A program made the position numbers and the translations under genes. A model generated the notes under the pieces. It worked only from the letters and a program-made list of their open reading frames with translations. It did no database searches and was not told the origin of the DNA. Positions 38,171 to 50,516 of a DNA stretch of 64,000 bases are shown here, in pieces. This stretch comes from Talpa occidentalis (Eukaryota > Chordata > Mammalia > Eulipotyphla > Talpidae). The first letter of the stretch is position 1; each line of letters starts with the position of its first letter. The stretch lies in the NCBI RefSeq assembly GCF_014898055.3, contig NW_023601212.1, forward strand, positions 36,444,329-36,508,328. Reading direction: 5' to 3'.

Positions 38171-39102
38171 AACCAAGTCTGTGTTCTTATCATTAGATCT
38201 TCAGTAACACAGTGCTCTGTTTTTAAAGATACAGCACAGAGTTGAGTGTTAAAAGAAATGTGGACAACAGCTCCTTTGCTTTCTGTTTCTGGGAGCATTT
38301 GCAAAGCATCAGGTTTATGACACTCAGTCTTCAACATGTGAAAAGGGACTGAGAGAGGGTAGCAGGTAACCCCTTACAGGGTGCTTCTGGAGACCAAATA
38401 AAATAGTGCCCGTGAAAGGCATTTTGTAAAATGTAAGACAACACCCAGAAATAAGTTTAAACTGTAAACTAAGCAATAAAGCAAACTTTATTAAGAATGA
38501 CTGTTGTTTTGTACCAGTAGCCACCAAAACAAAGGAAAATGGTTCTCCTGAAATATTTTTTTTTCTTTTTTTAGTCCTGAAAATAATTAAACAAGAATAA
38601 TAAGTTAGGAGGCAGCTTCTGAGCTCTAAATGACAAGAGATACGTCATAGCTGATATTTTCAACTTGAAATTGTAGGAAGTCATGGGCTAACCTTAGGTG
38701 GGGGAGCACATTATTTTAGACCAATGCAAAATGCATTTTCTTAGTCAGAAGGATTTCTTACTCCACCCCATAGTTTCCAAAGGGGGAAAAATGTTGTCAT
38801 ATCCAGAGAATGCAGTTGCCTGGTTCATTGTGTGTTGTTTTTCGGTGACCCAATGAACTCCAGATTGGATGCTAGCCTTCACGTTTAAGACCTGAGTTTT
38901 ATGGGCTTGAGTCAAACCCTGAGCCTCAAGGCAGAATGCAATTAATAATCAGGTTAGAGTTAAAATAACCTCTAAGCAACAGTAATGGTGAGGAACGACA
39001 TTCACGTTCAGTCCTTAGATGTATTTGTAATCAGTTTATTTTCATCTTGCCTGGGCTCATATAGCATTTAAAAGCTTGATTCTTTAAAGTGCTTTTTGTG
39101 GA

Positions 39103-39380
39103 GGGCCTCCCTGGTGGCACAAGGGGTTAAGCGCAGCACTATGAAATTGTCCACAGCCTCTGCAGCACGAGTTCGATCCCCAGCTGGTAAGGGAGCTACC
39201 CACATGGCACAGCAGACCTCTCCTGTCTCGCCCACTGCTCCCCTCAGCAGTGTATTTCAGTAGATCCGCCTGTTCTGTTCCCCACTCTGTCTCTGGCGAA
39301 TCCTTTTACCCCCTCTGTGCCTCCGGCCTCTTTCCCAGTTCTTGTATGCATAATAAATAAATCTTTTTAAAAAATATAAA
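39103..39380 (+). repeat. tRNA-derived SINE
   Basis: Head GGGCCTCCCTGGTGGCACAA, then GGGGTTAAGCGCAGCACTAT, ending GTATGCATAATAAATAAATC. The flanks are a degraded duplication around AAAGTG..TTGTGGA. Confidence 0.92.
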
Positions 39381-40021
39381 TAAAGTGATTATTGTGGAAA
39401 TGGTAGGGTTAAACTTACATCCCAAGGACTCTTTCCTTTCCCAAGGAGTTAATAAGACCTCCTAAGGGCACTTCCATTAATTCCTTTCTTTTTCAATCAC
39501 AGTAGCTGTTTCCTGTAAATTTCTATTGCAGATGAATACCTAGAAGGGGAAGGTTTCATCTCTCTGTTCAGTCACTTGAGTGGGACTAACATGTTGGCCT
39601 CTTTTGGAAACTGCTGTCTAAAGCATCTCTTTGAAACATGTGTCATAACACTTTTATTGCTCGACATCTGCACAGCTCTATACAAAATCACTCGGCCGAG
39701 TGCAGGACACAGGCCCAAAGCTGCATCAGTTGCTTGGTCAAGCACTCACCCATCACATTTCCCCGAGATGTTAAAAGGTGTCATTGTCATCATTCTGCAG
39801 GTGCCCTGAGGAGGAACAAGGGGCTTGTTCCACCCCCAGAAATGGGGTTCCTCATGCTCCATCTCATCAGGGAAAAATCCTCATCCTCTACTTAGTTCTG
39901 TGTTTCTATTATTATCAATATTATTTATATACTATTTTTATTGACAATGATAATAATAGCTAGAATTTCTGCAAGGCACAGAGGATTGGTAGTTAATAGC
40001 TAATGATAAAAAGTTTACCTT

Positions 40022-40292
40022 TTTTAATTTTTTTAAAGATTTGTGTATGAATGCAAGAGCTGGGGTACAGGCCAGAGATGCAGGGGGTGAGCAGATTCAC
40101 CAGAGACAGAGCAGGGAGCAGAACAGGCAGACTGACTGAAACACCCTGCTGAGGGGATCAGCGGGTGAGACAGGAGAGGTCTGTTGCGCCATGTGGGTTT
40201 GTCCCTGGCCAGCTGGGAATTGAACTCATGCTGCAGAGACTGTGAATAGCTTCACAGTGCTGTGCTTAACCCCTTGCACCAACAGAGGGGCC
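40022..40292 (-). repeat. tRNA-derived SINE
   Basis: Reverse copy from TTTTTTAAAGATTTGTGTATG to AACAGAGGGGCCCC. It is more diverged than most and has no clear target duplication. Confidence 0.88.
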
Positions 40293-40450
40293 CCTGATTT
40301 ACATATGTTTACATAACTCTAAATTTGGGGGTACAGCTTCACTTTTGACATGTTTCCTTACTTGACCCTTCCCCAGAACTCCTGTGCCATACCACTATCA
40401 CATAATCTCTGCTCATCCCTTTGTGTTCCTGCCTCAGGGAAACAAGGGAC
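40293..40450 (-). mobile_element. Possible old L1 3' UTR fragment
   Basis: TTTACATAACTCTAAATTTG followed by CCCAGAACTCCTGTGCCATA parallels the block at 14750-14935. A SINE has inserted at its left edge. Weak assignment. Confidence 0.35.
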
Positions 40451-42944
40451 CAGTTTCCCAGCTCCTGGTTGCTACTGAAGAGAAGCGAAGCTAGTTTCTA
40501 AGAGACATGAACACCTGAAAGGGGATCACTAGCCCTAAAAAAACAGGCTTGTGTGACTATCCACAAATATTTCAGCACCCAGTGTATAATAAATAAAATC
40601 TGAGAAATTATAAAGCTCCTAATGAAGCTGGTATTATTGTTCTTTGCTCAGACTGTGTGACTTCCTCTGGAGCAATGTGAGCATTCTTCACTTGTAGCAC
40701 TGTTACCATATTTTTTATTCCTGTTCTCAAAAGTTGTTGGTATCCTGCTTATGACCTTTTTTCTTACAACTATTCCTTGCTTTTTGGAATATAGAGCATA
40801 TATAAAAGATACTTTGGGTAGTGATTTTTTAAAAGAAAGGTTCCAAAAATCATAATGTGTAGCTGATTAGAGAATGCTATTATTTCAGCTTTCATCTTCC
40901 CTTGAAAATGCACAATGAAGTAACAGCCTGTTCTCCAGAATTCTGGCGACTTTTTAAATTAACAATTGATTAATAGGTTTCATTATTGGAGCCCTGGCAA
41001 TGTCTATTCAGTCAACAGCCAAAATTTTAGGGAGTAGCGGAGAGAGAAAGAAGTTAATTTTCTCTGTCTTTACTCTCATGATTTTGTCACATTGCTGACA
41101 TTGCCACCTGCAGTGTCTAGAACTTTCTGCAGTGATAAGAATGTTCTACATCTACACCATCCAGGATAGTAGTTCAACCTGTGGTCATGGGGCACTCTAA
41201 ATGTGTGTGATGCAAAGGAGAAACTACACTATTAATTCAATTTAATTTTGACTAATTTAAATATCAGTTGTAATACATGGCTAGTGGTTACCAGATTGAA
41301 CAGTGCCAGCCTAGCCCATCTCTGTTCTGGCACATATACAACATTGAATCATTCCTGTCTCTGGGAAGATGAAAAAATTACCATAGAGGCTTTTTAAAAT
41401 TTTTATCTGGAACTTAATATAGTAAAATTATGCTATGTATTACCGTTTAAGAGTAAGAGATATAAGTAGATATTTATACGTGAAACAAAGGTTCCTTAGG
41501 GGTATAAATGTTGAGCTTCTTACTGAAGTAAGAGTCCATGCAGGTGCCTTTGCTCTCTTACCTGCTGTGCCAAGAGGGGGCCCAGAAAATTTTATAATGT
41601 GGTCACATAACCAAAGTCAAGAAAATATTTTTTCTATTCTTTTCCTGGAAATAGCATTTCTACAACTTGTACAGGTTCCCCATTTCTTTCCCTCTCTCAC
41701 TGTTTGAGGGATATTGTAGAGACCTCTCCTGCCACACTTTCTTGCATATTCTTATGAGAAACAGGACAACAGGGGGGAAATGACTCAAGTAGAAGAGAGA
41801 CTGTGTGGATTTTCTACCAAATTCCCCCCAGGTTTCTTCACTCAATCCTTATAGGTTATTCACAAGAACATATAATTTTTGGTTCCCAGACAAACCTGAA
41901 ATTCCATGACATCCATTAACTGTTACACTGTACCCCCAGAGTCTCAGCTCCCTGAAATTGTATTAGGCATATAAACAAATTGGTGGCATGCTAGGTAAAT
42001 GGAGAAGGGAGATGTGACCTGGAACCGTGAATGTTTAGAGAATGCTTATGAAAAGTTGACTCACTCATGGGTAATGACCCCCGTGCTGTTCACTGAGTGA
42101 AGAGAAGCTTCTGCAGACTATAAGGTACAGGACAAATATGGTGGGGTCTGGCTTGCTCAGCTATGACTTCCAGCGCTGATGACTCATTGACCTGTGAATG
42201 TAGTCTTATGTAGGGACTAGAAATGCTTCCCTTCTCTATCTAGACCTTCCTGCCAAAGTTTAGCAGACCTGTCTTAGGGAATGATACCTCAGGTTGGCAA
42301 CAGGTATCTGCATCCTGAGTGACGCCCAGTGCTGGCACCATTATCTGAAGTTCTGTGCCCAGCTAGGTTTCCATTCTGTTCTCTGCAGTGGGTAGGCAGA
42401 AAATGCAGTCCTCTATCCTCTAGGCTGCTATTGAAATCATTTGATCCTTTAGTCCTGTAAACGTAGGACTGTAGTTTAATGCATCCTGTAGGAACCCCAG
42501 AGCACTCATGGTAAACTTGTGTTAGAGGAACTGGTCATGATACCAAAATGCATTTTCAAAATCCCTAACAGTTTTATAGCCAGATTCTCCCTAAAAGCTC
42601 AGCCTTTAGTCAACCTCACACATAACTTATCAGTGAAACGTTGCTGAACTCTTCAACCACTGTGTCTTGTCACGGATTGTGATCTCGCCCCAGCACTTCC
42701 GTGACAGAGCCCAGCCTCTGCAACCACCATTTTCTGCAAATTTAGCAATGATCCAGGTAGAAAATAATATCTGAACCCATCTCAAAGTAGTTTTGCTTGT
42801 AGCGATTTAAGTTACAGAAAAATTGACTACCTGCCCTTAAAAATCTTAAGTCTATGCACATTTATCATAACATCTATCCTCCTGAAAGGAATCAAAATGG
42901 AACAAAAATATGAGGCATTTTCTTCCTTAAGAAACTATCTGTGT

Positions 42945-43227
42945 GGGCCTCCCCAGTGGCGCAGCGGTTGAGCTCTGGCTTGCAAAGCTGCCCACAGACT
43001 CTGCAGCACCGGTTCGCTCCCCGGCTGCTCCCCGGCTGCTCCCCCGCCACTGGAGGAGGGTCCCGCACGGCGCGCAGACCTCTCCTGCCCCCCACTGCTC
43101 CACTCAGCAGTGTACTTCGTCACTCTGCCTGTTCTGCTCCCCACTCTGGCTCTGGTGAATTCTATCACCCTCCCGCATTTCTGACTGTACCCAGTGCTTA
43201 TAAATAAATAAATATTTAAAAAAAAAA
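42945..43227 (+). repeat. tRNA-derived SINE sharing a target with an L1
   Basis: Head GGGCCTCCCCAGTGGCGCAG, with a tandemly repeated CCCCGGCTGCT. It is bounded by AAGAAACTATCTGTGT at 42929-42944 and AAGAAACTATCTCTGT at 43228-43243; a third copy of this target follows the next L1. Confidence 0.94.
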
Positions 43228-43243
43228 AAGAAACTATCTCTGT

Positions 43244-43719
43244 ATCCTAGTATTTACCCAAAGGACACAGAAACATTAATTCAAAAGGGCACCTGCACCC
43301 CATGTGTATAGCAGCACTATTTACAATAGCTAAGCTTTGGAAATAACCCAAATGCCCAAAAATAGATGACTGGATCAAGAAGATGTGGTACATATACACC
43401 ATGGAATATTACTCAGCAATCAAAAAAGATAAACTCATGCAATTTGCAGCAACATGGATGGAGCTGGAAGGGATCATGCTCAGCGAAATAGGCCAGGAAA
43501 AAAAAAGAAAAATATCGGATGTTCTCACTCATAGCAGGAATCTAGAAAACCTAAATAAAGGACCAGAAAAAGAATAATTAAAGAAAGAAAAAATCAAAAT
43601 CAACAAACAACTATGAACCAGAGACACACTATGGGGGTGGGCAGGGAAAGGAGGGATTGGGGTCAAAATAAGGGGATTGCAATCGTATAGGGAATATAAA
43701 AATCAAAGAAAAAAAGAAA
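43244..43719 (+). mobile_element. Young L1 3' end, 5' truncated
   Basis: About 480 bp of L1: the end of ORF2, with + strand protein MWYIYTMEYYSAIKKDK, followed by the 3' UTR (CTATGAACCAGAGACACACT) and an A-rich end. It starts directly after one copy of AAGAAACTATCTCTGT and ends at another (43720-43735). It matches the reverse L1 at 6779-7600. Confidence 0.92.
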
Positions 43720-45924
43720 AAGAAACTATCTGTGTAGTGAATGCTGCTTGATTTAGAAGTTGGGTAGAACCTTAAATAAACTCTTTAATGATTCAAGTTT
43801 ATATAATGCATTTGTCCTGAAATATGTACTCAGGTACCTATGTCAGCTATTCATTTGGGAACTGTTACAAGGCCATAACAACCTTTTTTATATTCCCAAT
43901 AAACAAGTGCCCAACTCAGCAGATAGTTTTTCTGCCTGGTATTGTTTTATTAGTGGAACAGCTTTATGCAATGATTCATTCAGTGCTTTATTAGCAACAA
44001 GGCACAGCGCTGTAGTTAAATATTTGTTGTGAGCTAGCTATTTGCAAAGTGAGCATCTTTGATTTTTTGTCACGGTGTGAAAACCTCCATTAGACTCAGT
44101 CATTCTGCATTTACTAAAAGTCGACTTAGCCTGGCTTCGTGTGATTTTTCAGGTAGTGGACATGAGTCAGAATTTCCATTTTCACTCATAGGTGATAAGC
44201 CATGGCCGACTGCTCCTCCATGAACTTGTATTTCAATGTGTGCTGCCTGGAGTGATGGCTCAGAAAATAGGAAAGCATTTTGTGATGGTACCTGTTAGCC
44301 AGTGTCCTTCAGCAGAGTCATAATTCAATGGTTCCTTCCCCTTAAAGGTGACAAGATAACTCAGCCAGTTTGCTTTCTCAGATAAACGCTCTTCATTTTT
44401 CGTTTTGCTTTCCATGCTCCCTTGAATCAGCTTTGCTTTCTTCCTCCGTTCTATGCTGTGTACCTGATTCTAAGACTATTACATGGTCTGAAAGCTTTTA
44501 AACATCAGTACTGTGATCAGCCAGAAAAGCAGTCCAGGTTCTACTTTCTTCAAACAGCCCTTTCCTGTCTTGTCTGGGAAAATGTCCGCCAGTTCATTTT
44601 CTCCCCTTATCAGCAAAACACATATAAACTGTCCTCACATTGCTTAATATGAAATACAGGGAAAATCCATGAACAATCAGGAAACCAATGTGAAAAAAAT
44701 GCCCAGGCTCAGCCCTCATCTCAAAGCACACATTTTTGTTTGCCATCAAGTGAGAAAGCACATCAATCAACAGCACAGATTTAACAGGTGCCAGTCATCA
44801 CAACTTATTAGGCTTTGATAACAGTCTTCTTTAAGCAGAGAATATTTATCATATACTCAGCTTCTTAGGAATCATTTCCATCTCCTATTTCTGTCTCACA
44901 CACACACACAAACACACCCGCCGAAGCCTGGTTTACGTGCAGATAGTTTTGGATAATAGAGTCAAATTCATCTTGGAGAAATTCTTGGTGAAGCTTTAGG
45001 AGTCCAGGCCCAACCCCTTTCAAAACACTGACCAAATGTAACACAGGAAGACATTTGTATCTATCAGAATATCCCAAAATATGGCATGTTCCCCAAGCAT
45101 TGCTTTATTTTTGTTTATTTTTTCATGGAGACATGTCTTTTATTATTTATGGATACCTCGCAGGAAAGGACCTGGGAGCAAAGAAAGACAAATGTCATTT
45201 TAACTCTGCTTTTGCTATTTTGTTGTTCAGAAATGTGAGAGGATTAGAAGTGGTCTGAAGATGAGTCACTTTATTTTGGCCTGTGTTTGATTTCCTGTCT
45301 CATTTTGCTTTGTGATTGTTGGAGGTGGGAGAGAGAAACACAGGGAGGGGGTTTCAGGTGCACAGGAAATCATCTTGTACCCCCTGGATTCTTCCAGAGT
45401 GGCAAGCAATCAAACAAGCTTCACACAGATTGATAAGAGACAAAATTAAAAACAAGTTTAATGATGACATATACACCTCCTATATGCCTGGGAGGAACTC
45501 CCCCATGTCACTTTACCATCTTAAATAGCTTGGCTAAGACAGAGGAGGTTAGGGGGAGAATAGGAAGGTCAGTTAGGAAAGATACAGTAGGCAGGATGTG
45601 CAGAATTGATATCTGCCTTTTCTATTGAAGAGAAATAAGGAAATTAGGTCTTTTCAGAAGGGGCCCTTCCACAGGGAAGTTTATATATAAATAGCAAGAG
45701 CAACCTTCACCCAACCTTCAGAATCCCTCCATGAAATAACCTCTTGCCAAAAAGACTTATTTTGGAGTAGCATATATATGCTTCCCTACAGAGGTAAAAA
45801 GAAGAAAGTGTCAATATCCACTCATGCTTCCTTATTGTAGACATTACCCACCAGTCACTGGGATGCATTTCTTTAGCAACTGCTATGTTCCCAACGTGCT
45901 GCTGAGCTATACACAGATGTTAGG

Positions 45925-46085
45925 GCATGAGCTCAGTCATATGGAGTCAACTTCTGAAGCTACCAATTACTAGCTTTGTGACCTTGTGCAAGTAATTCGA
46001 TCTTCCTTTTTCCTTATATATGAACAAAATTATGAAATCCCCTAGTAGCATATCAAGGTGTTGCAGTGAAGCCCAAATAATTTCA
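45925..46085 (+). repeat. MIR
   Basis: CTACCAATTACTAGCTTTGT, GACCTTGTGCAAGTAATTCG and a diverged 3' part. Confidence 0.55.
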
Positions 46086-46299
46086 TTTTTGCAAAGTCAC
46101 CACCACAGTGTGTGGCGGCTGGTTTAATGCTCAACAATGCTAGCAATTGTTTTACTATCCTTGCCTTCCAGGCATTTATAATCCAATTACAAGAGAACAT
46201 GCATAATAAAAGGTGAAATTGTGTGATCTATATTGTAAATGAGTAAAAGTAGAAGAGAAAAAGATGACAGTATAATTAGTTATCAAAACTGGTATTTGG

Positions 46300-46610
46300 G
46301 GGCCTCCCCGGTGGCGCAGCGGTTGAGCGCTGGGTTGCGAAGCTGCCCGCGGCCTCTGCGGCGCCGGTTCGATCCCCGGCTGCTCCCCGGCCACCGGAGG
46401 AGGATCCCACATGGTGCGCAGACCTCTCCTGCCACCCGCTGCTCCCCTCAGCAGTGTACTTCAGCCCTTCTGCCTGCTCTGCTCCCCGCTCTGGCTCTGG
46501 TGAATTCTCTCACCCTCCCGTGCTTCTGACTGTACCCAGTGCATGTATAAACAAAAAACAAACAAATATAATAAATAAATAAATAAAAACATGCCTCTAT
46601 AAAAAAAAAA
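46300..46610 (+). repeat. tRNA-derived SINE with private 3' tail
   Basis: Head GGCCTCCCCGGTGGCGCAGC, low divergence. Beyond the usual end it carries ACAAATATAATAAATAAATA, then AAACATGCCTCTAT and an A tail. The perfect duplication AAAACTGGTATTTGG is at 46285-46299 and 46611-46625, so it looks young. Confidence 0.95.
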
Positions 46611-47293
46611 AAAACTGGTATTTGGAACAGCTTTGCCAATATCTTTGTAGCTTTAGAATCCTTGTGATTACTTCCTGAACTCTCTAAGGTGTTCCTTTAT
46701 TTCACAGTTTTGTGCTCCCAAGTGTTCTCTGGAGACTTTTCTCCGAATGGGACTCCATGCTCTGCTCTTTGTCAGCACAGCAGGCTCCCAAGCTGGACTC
46801 CACTGAAGGAATGCAGAGCTCCCAAGGGGTTACCCCCTGCACCCCCAGGGAGTAATGGCTAGATGTCAGTGTAAATAGCCGATGATGCGTCAGTGCTAGG
46901 GATTCCATGTCTGTATTTCCTTGGGGACAGTTTGGGTTTATTTGTGACTTGAAACATGTAATGTGAGGATGAGAAAATTCTAAGAATGGAATCCTTTGTG
47001 AGGAATTGTAGTGATGCCATGCAAAGTTATGCAGGCATGAAAGCAAGATTTTGTCATGTTCAGCCTTCACCGAGGACCAAAATATACCCAACACAGTGTA
47101 TCGGGTCCCCATACCAGTTCACATCTGATGCCCAGTACACCTCTGCGACAAAAGCAATTGCATGTATGTCAGAGAGGCATTGGATTAGGATGTGCTCAAA
47201 GGATTACTAATCAGTTGTCATAAAGAGAAAAAATATCATTAGGTTGAGTCAAAGTCCAAGGGCTTTCTAACACAAATATGCTTCTTGTTCCAG

Positions 47294-47422
47294 GTGCTAA
47301 AGTTTGAGCCTGGCCATTTCAAGAGGAGGGGCAGAACGAATAAGTACATGGCTCTCATTGACATCCAGCTGGATCACCATGAACGGTGCGATTGTATCTG
47401 CAGCTCAAGACCCCCTCGATAA
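47294..47422 (+). CDS. PDGFD: PDGFD last coding exon (end of growth factor domain, stop codon)
   Basis: The terminal coding exon has 42 codons plus TAA. It begins after the acceptor CTTGTTCCAG in phase 0 and reads from VLKFEPGHFKRRGR to HHERCDCICSSRPPR. It supplies the last three cysteines of the knot (CDCIC, exon residues 32, 34 and 36), giving ten in the domain, and the basic KRRGR stretch. Human PDGF-D, as I remember it, has RRGRAKTMALVD where this exon has RRGRTNKYMALID. That makes this protein one residue longer, a one-codon insertion in the loop before the last beta strand. The reading frame is intact and no disabling change is seen in any of the four exons. The 3' UTR follows directly. 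Confidence 0.97.
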   Translation: MLKFEPGHFKRRGRTNKYMALIDIQLDHHERCDCICSSRPPR

Positions 47423-49169
47423 AAGAATGTGCACACACTCATATTAAGCATGAACAAAATGTTAGTTTAAAGGAGGGTGTTGTAAGAGACCCTTTCCTCA
47501 CCAGCAGCCGAACTTACTACTAGCCTGCGGAGTAATGAATACAAGTGTTGCTGAGTGCCAACTAGCTTTGTTAGTGCCAGGGCAAGTAGAAAGATATATC
47601 ACCAACTTCTATATCCAAGAATATAGGATTGCATTTAATAATAGTGGCTGAGGGTATGTGTATAAATATATGCATATCCTTGTCTATGTGTACATAGATC
47701 AAATGGTTTATTCCATATATATAACCAGGTACACCAAAGCTTACATATGGGTAAGTTATGTAGACCCTTAAAATCTTTTGACAAAATAAGGGATATATTA
47801 AATACAGAAAATATGTCTTTAGAGGATTGGGAAGAGGAATTTGTTTATGTTTTACTTTTGAAACACAACATAATTTTGGATCTTGCTCTCTCAAAGAAAG
47901 AAATGTCTATTAAAAACCAATAGATAAGTTTTTCTTCTGTATGCATCTGAATTGATTATAAAAAAGGTTTTTGGGGAAAAGGCAAAACCTAAGCATTTTT
48001 CCATGAGATATACTACGTACTTACCTATGTGGACCATAATTACCTGTCACCAAAAGTTTGCCATAATAATATAGGTGCTTGAGAAATTGTCTTCCTTATA
48101 TGATTTTTGCTGAGGCATGCTAATTCATTTAACACCTGTCTCGAAATAATTTCTCAGAAATTTTATTGTTATATTCCTACAAGAGGCAATTTGTAAGCTG
48201 TAGCAGAATTTTGAATTGTTTGCTTTCCAAAATAAATCCTTTGGAGAGTGGCATGGGGCTCGGGAAAAGCCTGTGAGCATGGTGTCATTGAAAGATTGAG
48301 CAGTTGAAAGTCAAAAAAGTGAGTATCAACATAACCAGAAACTGAGTAGAATCGCTAATAAGATCCACATTTAATAACAAATTCAAACTTTCCAAACTGT
48401 GCCAATTAATTTTATGCATCTTGCTTTTGTTTTCCTGTCTCTTCACTAGACAGGCATGGATTTACAATGGCATTTTGTATTTGGCAGGCCATCATGGATT
48501 ATTTATAGCCTAAAAACTTTTGTGTATATTGAAACAATACAATTTTATTGATGTAAATCTCTAGTCATATACTTACTCACCATTCTGAATTCCTATTTCT
48601 GAACTGCATGAAGTCAGATCTGGGGTCTCTGGTTCTTTCAAAAGCTGCAGACCTTGTTCTAAAAAAAAAAAAAACATGCTGCAAATTGGGGAACACATGT
48701 TTGACCCTGCTCTAAGTTACAAAACTGTTTTTGTAATGGTGGTTATTACTGGTGTTTAGAATAAATTTTCCTCCCTGATTCCTAGATGTCTATTTTAAAG
48801 GAGACAGATTCTAGTTGGAAGTGATTCATCATTCTTCAAAGCAGGACTCTTAGGAGAGCAAAGCTGAAATCAAGATTGCTCATAGGCAGCTCAGAAAGAA
48901 CTACATTTTCTCCCTGCCTTGAAAGAAAAGAGGAGAGAAGATTTCTTGTTTAGTCTAGGCTCTTACTAACTACAGCTTGTTTGGGTGAGGGTACATGACA
49001 AGCACTTAAGTTCTGATGACATTTGAGTGGCCTAAAAAGACTTGGGTGTCTAAGCACAGGGTGCCCTCAGGACCAAGTCCTCAACTATCCTTCTAGCTCA
49101 TCCTTCTCAGCTCCTTGAGATGAAAGCCAAAGCTTATTGAAATGTACCTTCAAAACATCCCTAGAAGCA

Positions 49170-49411
49170 GGCCTCCCTGGTGGCGCAGCAGTTGAGCGCT
49201 GGGTTGCGAAGCTGCCCGCACCCTCTGCAGCGCCGGTTCGATCCCCGCCTGCTCCCCGGCCACCCGAGGAGGGTCCCACATGGCGCGAAGACCTCTCCTG
49301 CCCGCTTCTCCCCTCAGCAGTGTGCTTCTCTCACCCTCCCACTCTTCTGACTGTATCCAGTGCTTGTATAAATAAATAAAAATAAATCTTAAAAAAAGTC
49401 TTAAAAAAAAA
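49170..49411 (+). repeat. tRNA-derived SINE inside the PDGFD 3' UTR, internally deleted
   Basis: Head GGCCTCCCTGGTGGCGCAGC. About 45 bp between CAGCAGTGTGCTT and CTCTCACCCTCC are missing. The duplication ATCCCTAGAAGCA is at 49157-49169 and 49412-49424. Its AATAAATAAAAATAAATC tail adds extra sense-strand AATAAA hexamers to the UTR. Confidence 0.95.
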
Positions 49412-50127
49412 ATCCCTAGAAGCACTCACTGTTTTACCTCTAGTGTTGAGTGGTAAAACTGAATATTCTCATGTTCAGTCATCCAAGATCCTAGAGCTCA
49501 ACCAGAAGTAGCAGAGGCAGACATTCCAGTAACCCAGAGATTCTCTTCCCGTTGCGTCCACTTTGCAAGATTTCTATGAAAACATCAGCTTCCTGAACCT
49601 AAATCAAACTATGTTACATCATACTAGCTTTTTCAACTCATGTCGTGACTTTTAAGTGTAAAAAATTAGAGTTTTCTACCCAATTTTCAATAAATCTTCC
49701 TGCCTGCAATAAGCAGGATAGTTTTCAGTTAAAGCCTTGCCTCTACTTTTTATTTATTAGCTGAAATGTAAGCAGGCATATTCACTCACTTTTCTTTTTT
49801 TCTTTCCTGAAGGTTTTATTAAAACTTGTCCCTTGGTTATCTGTTATCTATTGCGCTTCCAACATGTAGCTAATAAATCTGTTTCATTGCCATCAAAGGA
49901 ATAAGAAGCTCGCTGTACAAATTACATTTCAAAACAAACCCTAATAAATCCACATTTCTGCATGGCTCACTCACCTGGAATAATGCCTTTCATTCAATAT
50001 GTTCTTATAGGGCAGAACACTTTCATAAGTGGCATTTTTTTATGTTTTTGTCATATCGGTAACGTGCAGCTTTTTCCTCTCGTAGCATTTTCAATAGCAA
50101 ATGTAATATGCCTCTTATCTTCATGAA

Positions 50128-50133
50128 AATAAA
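50128..50133 (+). terminator. PDGFD: Candidate distal PDGFD poly(A) signal
   Basis: Canonical AATAAA in the context TGAAAATAAATATTGC, with a GTGTACAGTGTT stretch about 60 bp downstream. It is the last such hexamer before the SINE at 50517. Choosing it over the hexamers at 49872 or 49943 rests only on expected length and the downstream element. Confidence 0.5.
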
Positions 50134-50516
50134 TATTGCTTTTGAACAAAACTACTCCATTATTTAGTACTCAATTGCAGTTTTATAAGGTGTACAGTGT
50201 TCCAAACTTACTTTCACAAACCCACAAAGCTGTTAGAAATGACAGGTGTGAAGGAATTCAAGGACTTGTTTGCTGAAGTTTGAATGAGCACCAATATTAG
50301 TCCCAGAGGGCAGACTCCACTGCCCATCCCAAAAATGGCCCAGGAGGAGGGAGGTAAGACTTGGGTTTGGTTGCTCAGTTACTGATGTTGCTTCTGTGTT
50401 GGACAATTTTTTCCCTCATTAGCTTCTTAAAGAAATATGTTCTCCTTGATTTCCCTCCCTTAAGAGAGTTTACAACCACTGTCTTCCTTGGGTCCTAAAA
50501 TAAATAGCATCACAGA

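Larger units (their letters stand above)
37326..47293 (+). other. PDGFD: PDGFD intron, 9,968 bp
   Basis: A GT-AG intron (GTATGT ... GTTCCAG) before the last exon. It carries SINEs at 39103, 40022 (minus), 42945 and 46300, an L1 3' end at 43244-43719 and MIR fragments. 40460-42900 and 43740-45900 show no gene or repeat that I could support. Confidence 0.95.
47423..50150 (+). other. PDGFD: PDGFD 3' untranslated region (end inferred)
   Basis: A non-coding, AT-rich stretch after the PDGFD stop codon. AATAAA hexamers lie at 48231, 48760, 49689, 49872, 49943 and 50128. The last is followed by a GT-containing stretch (about 50187-50205) suitable as a downstream element, so cleavage near 50150 is the best guess. 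The length (about 2.7 kb including a 240-bp SINE) agrees with the roughly 2.3-kb human 3' UTR as I recall it. Earlier hexamers could give shorter isoforms. The end point is inferred, not seen. Confidence 0.6.

Noticed and set aside
46702..47112. 136-residue minus-strand open frame before the last PDGFD exon
   Set aside because: It lies in a PDGFD intron, has no recognised domain and overlaps other-strand frames; a chance frame.
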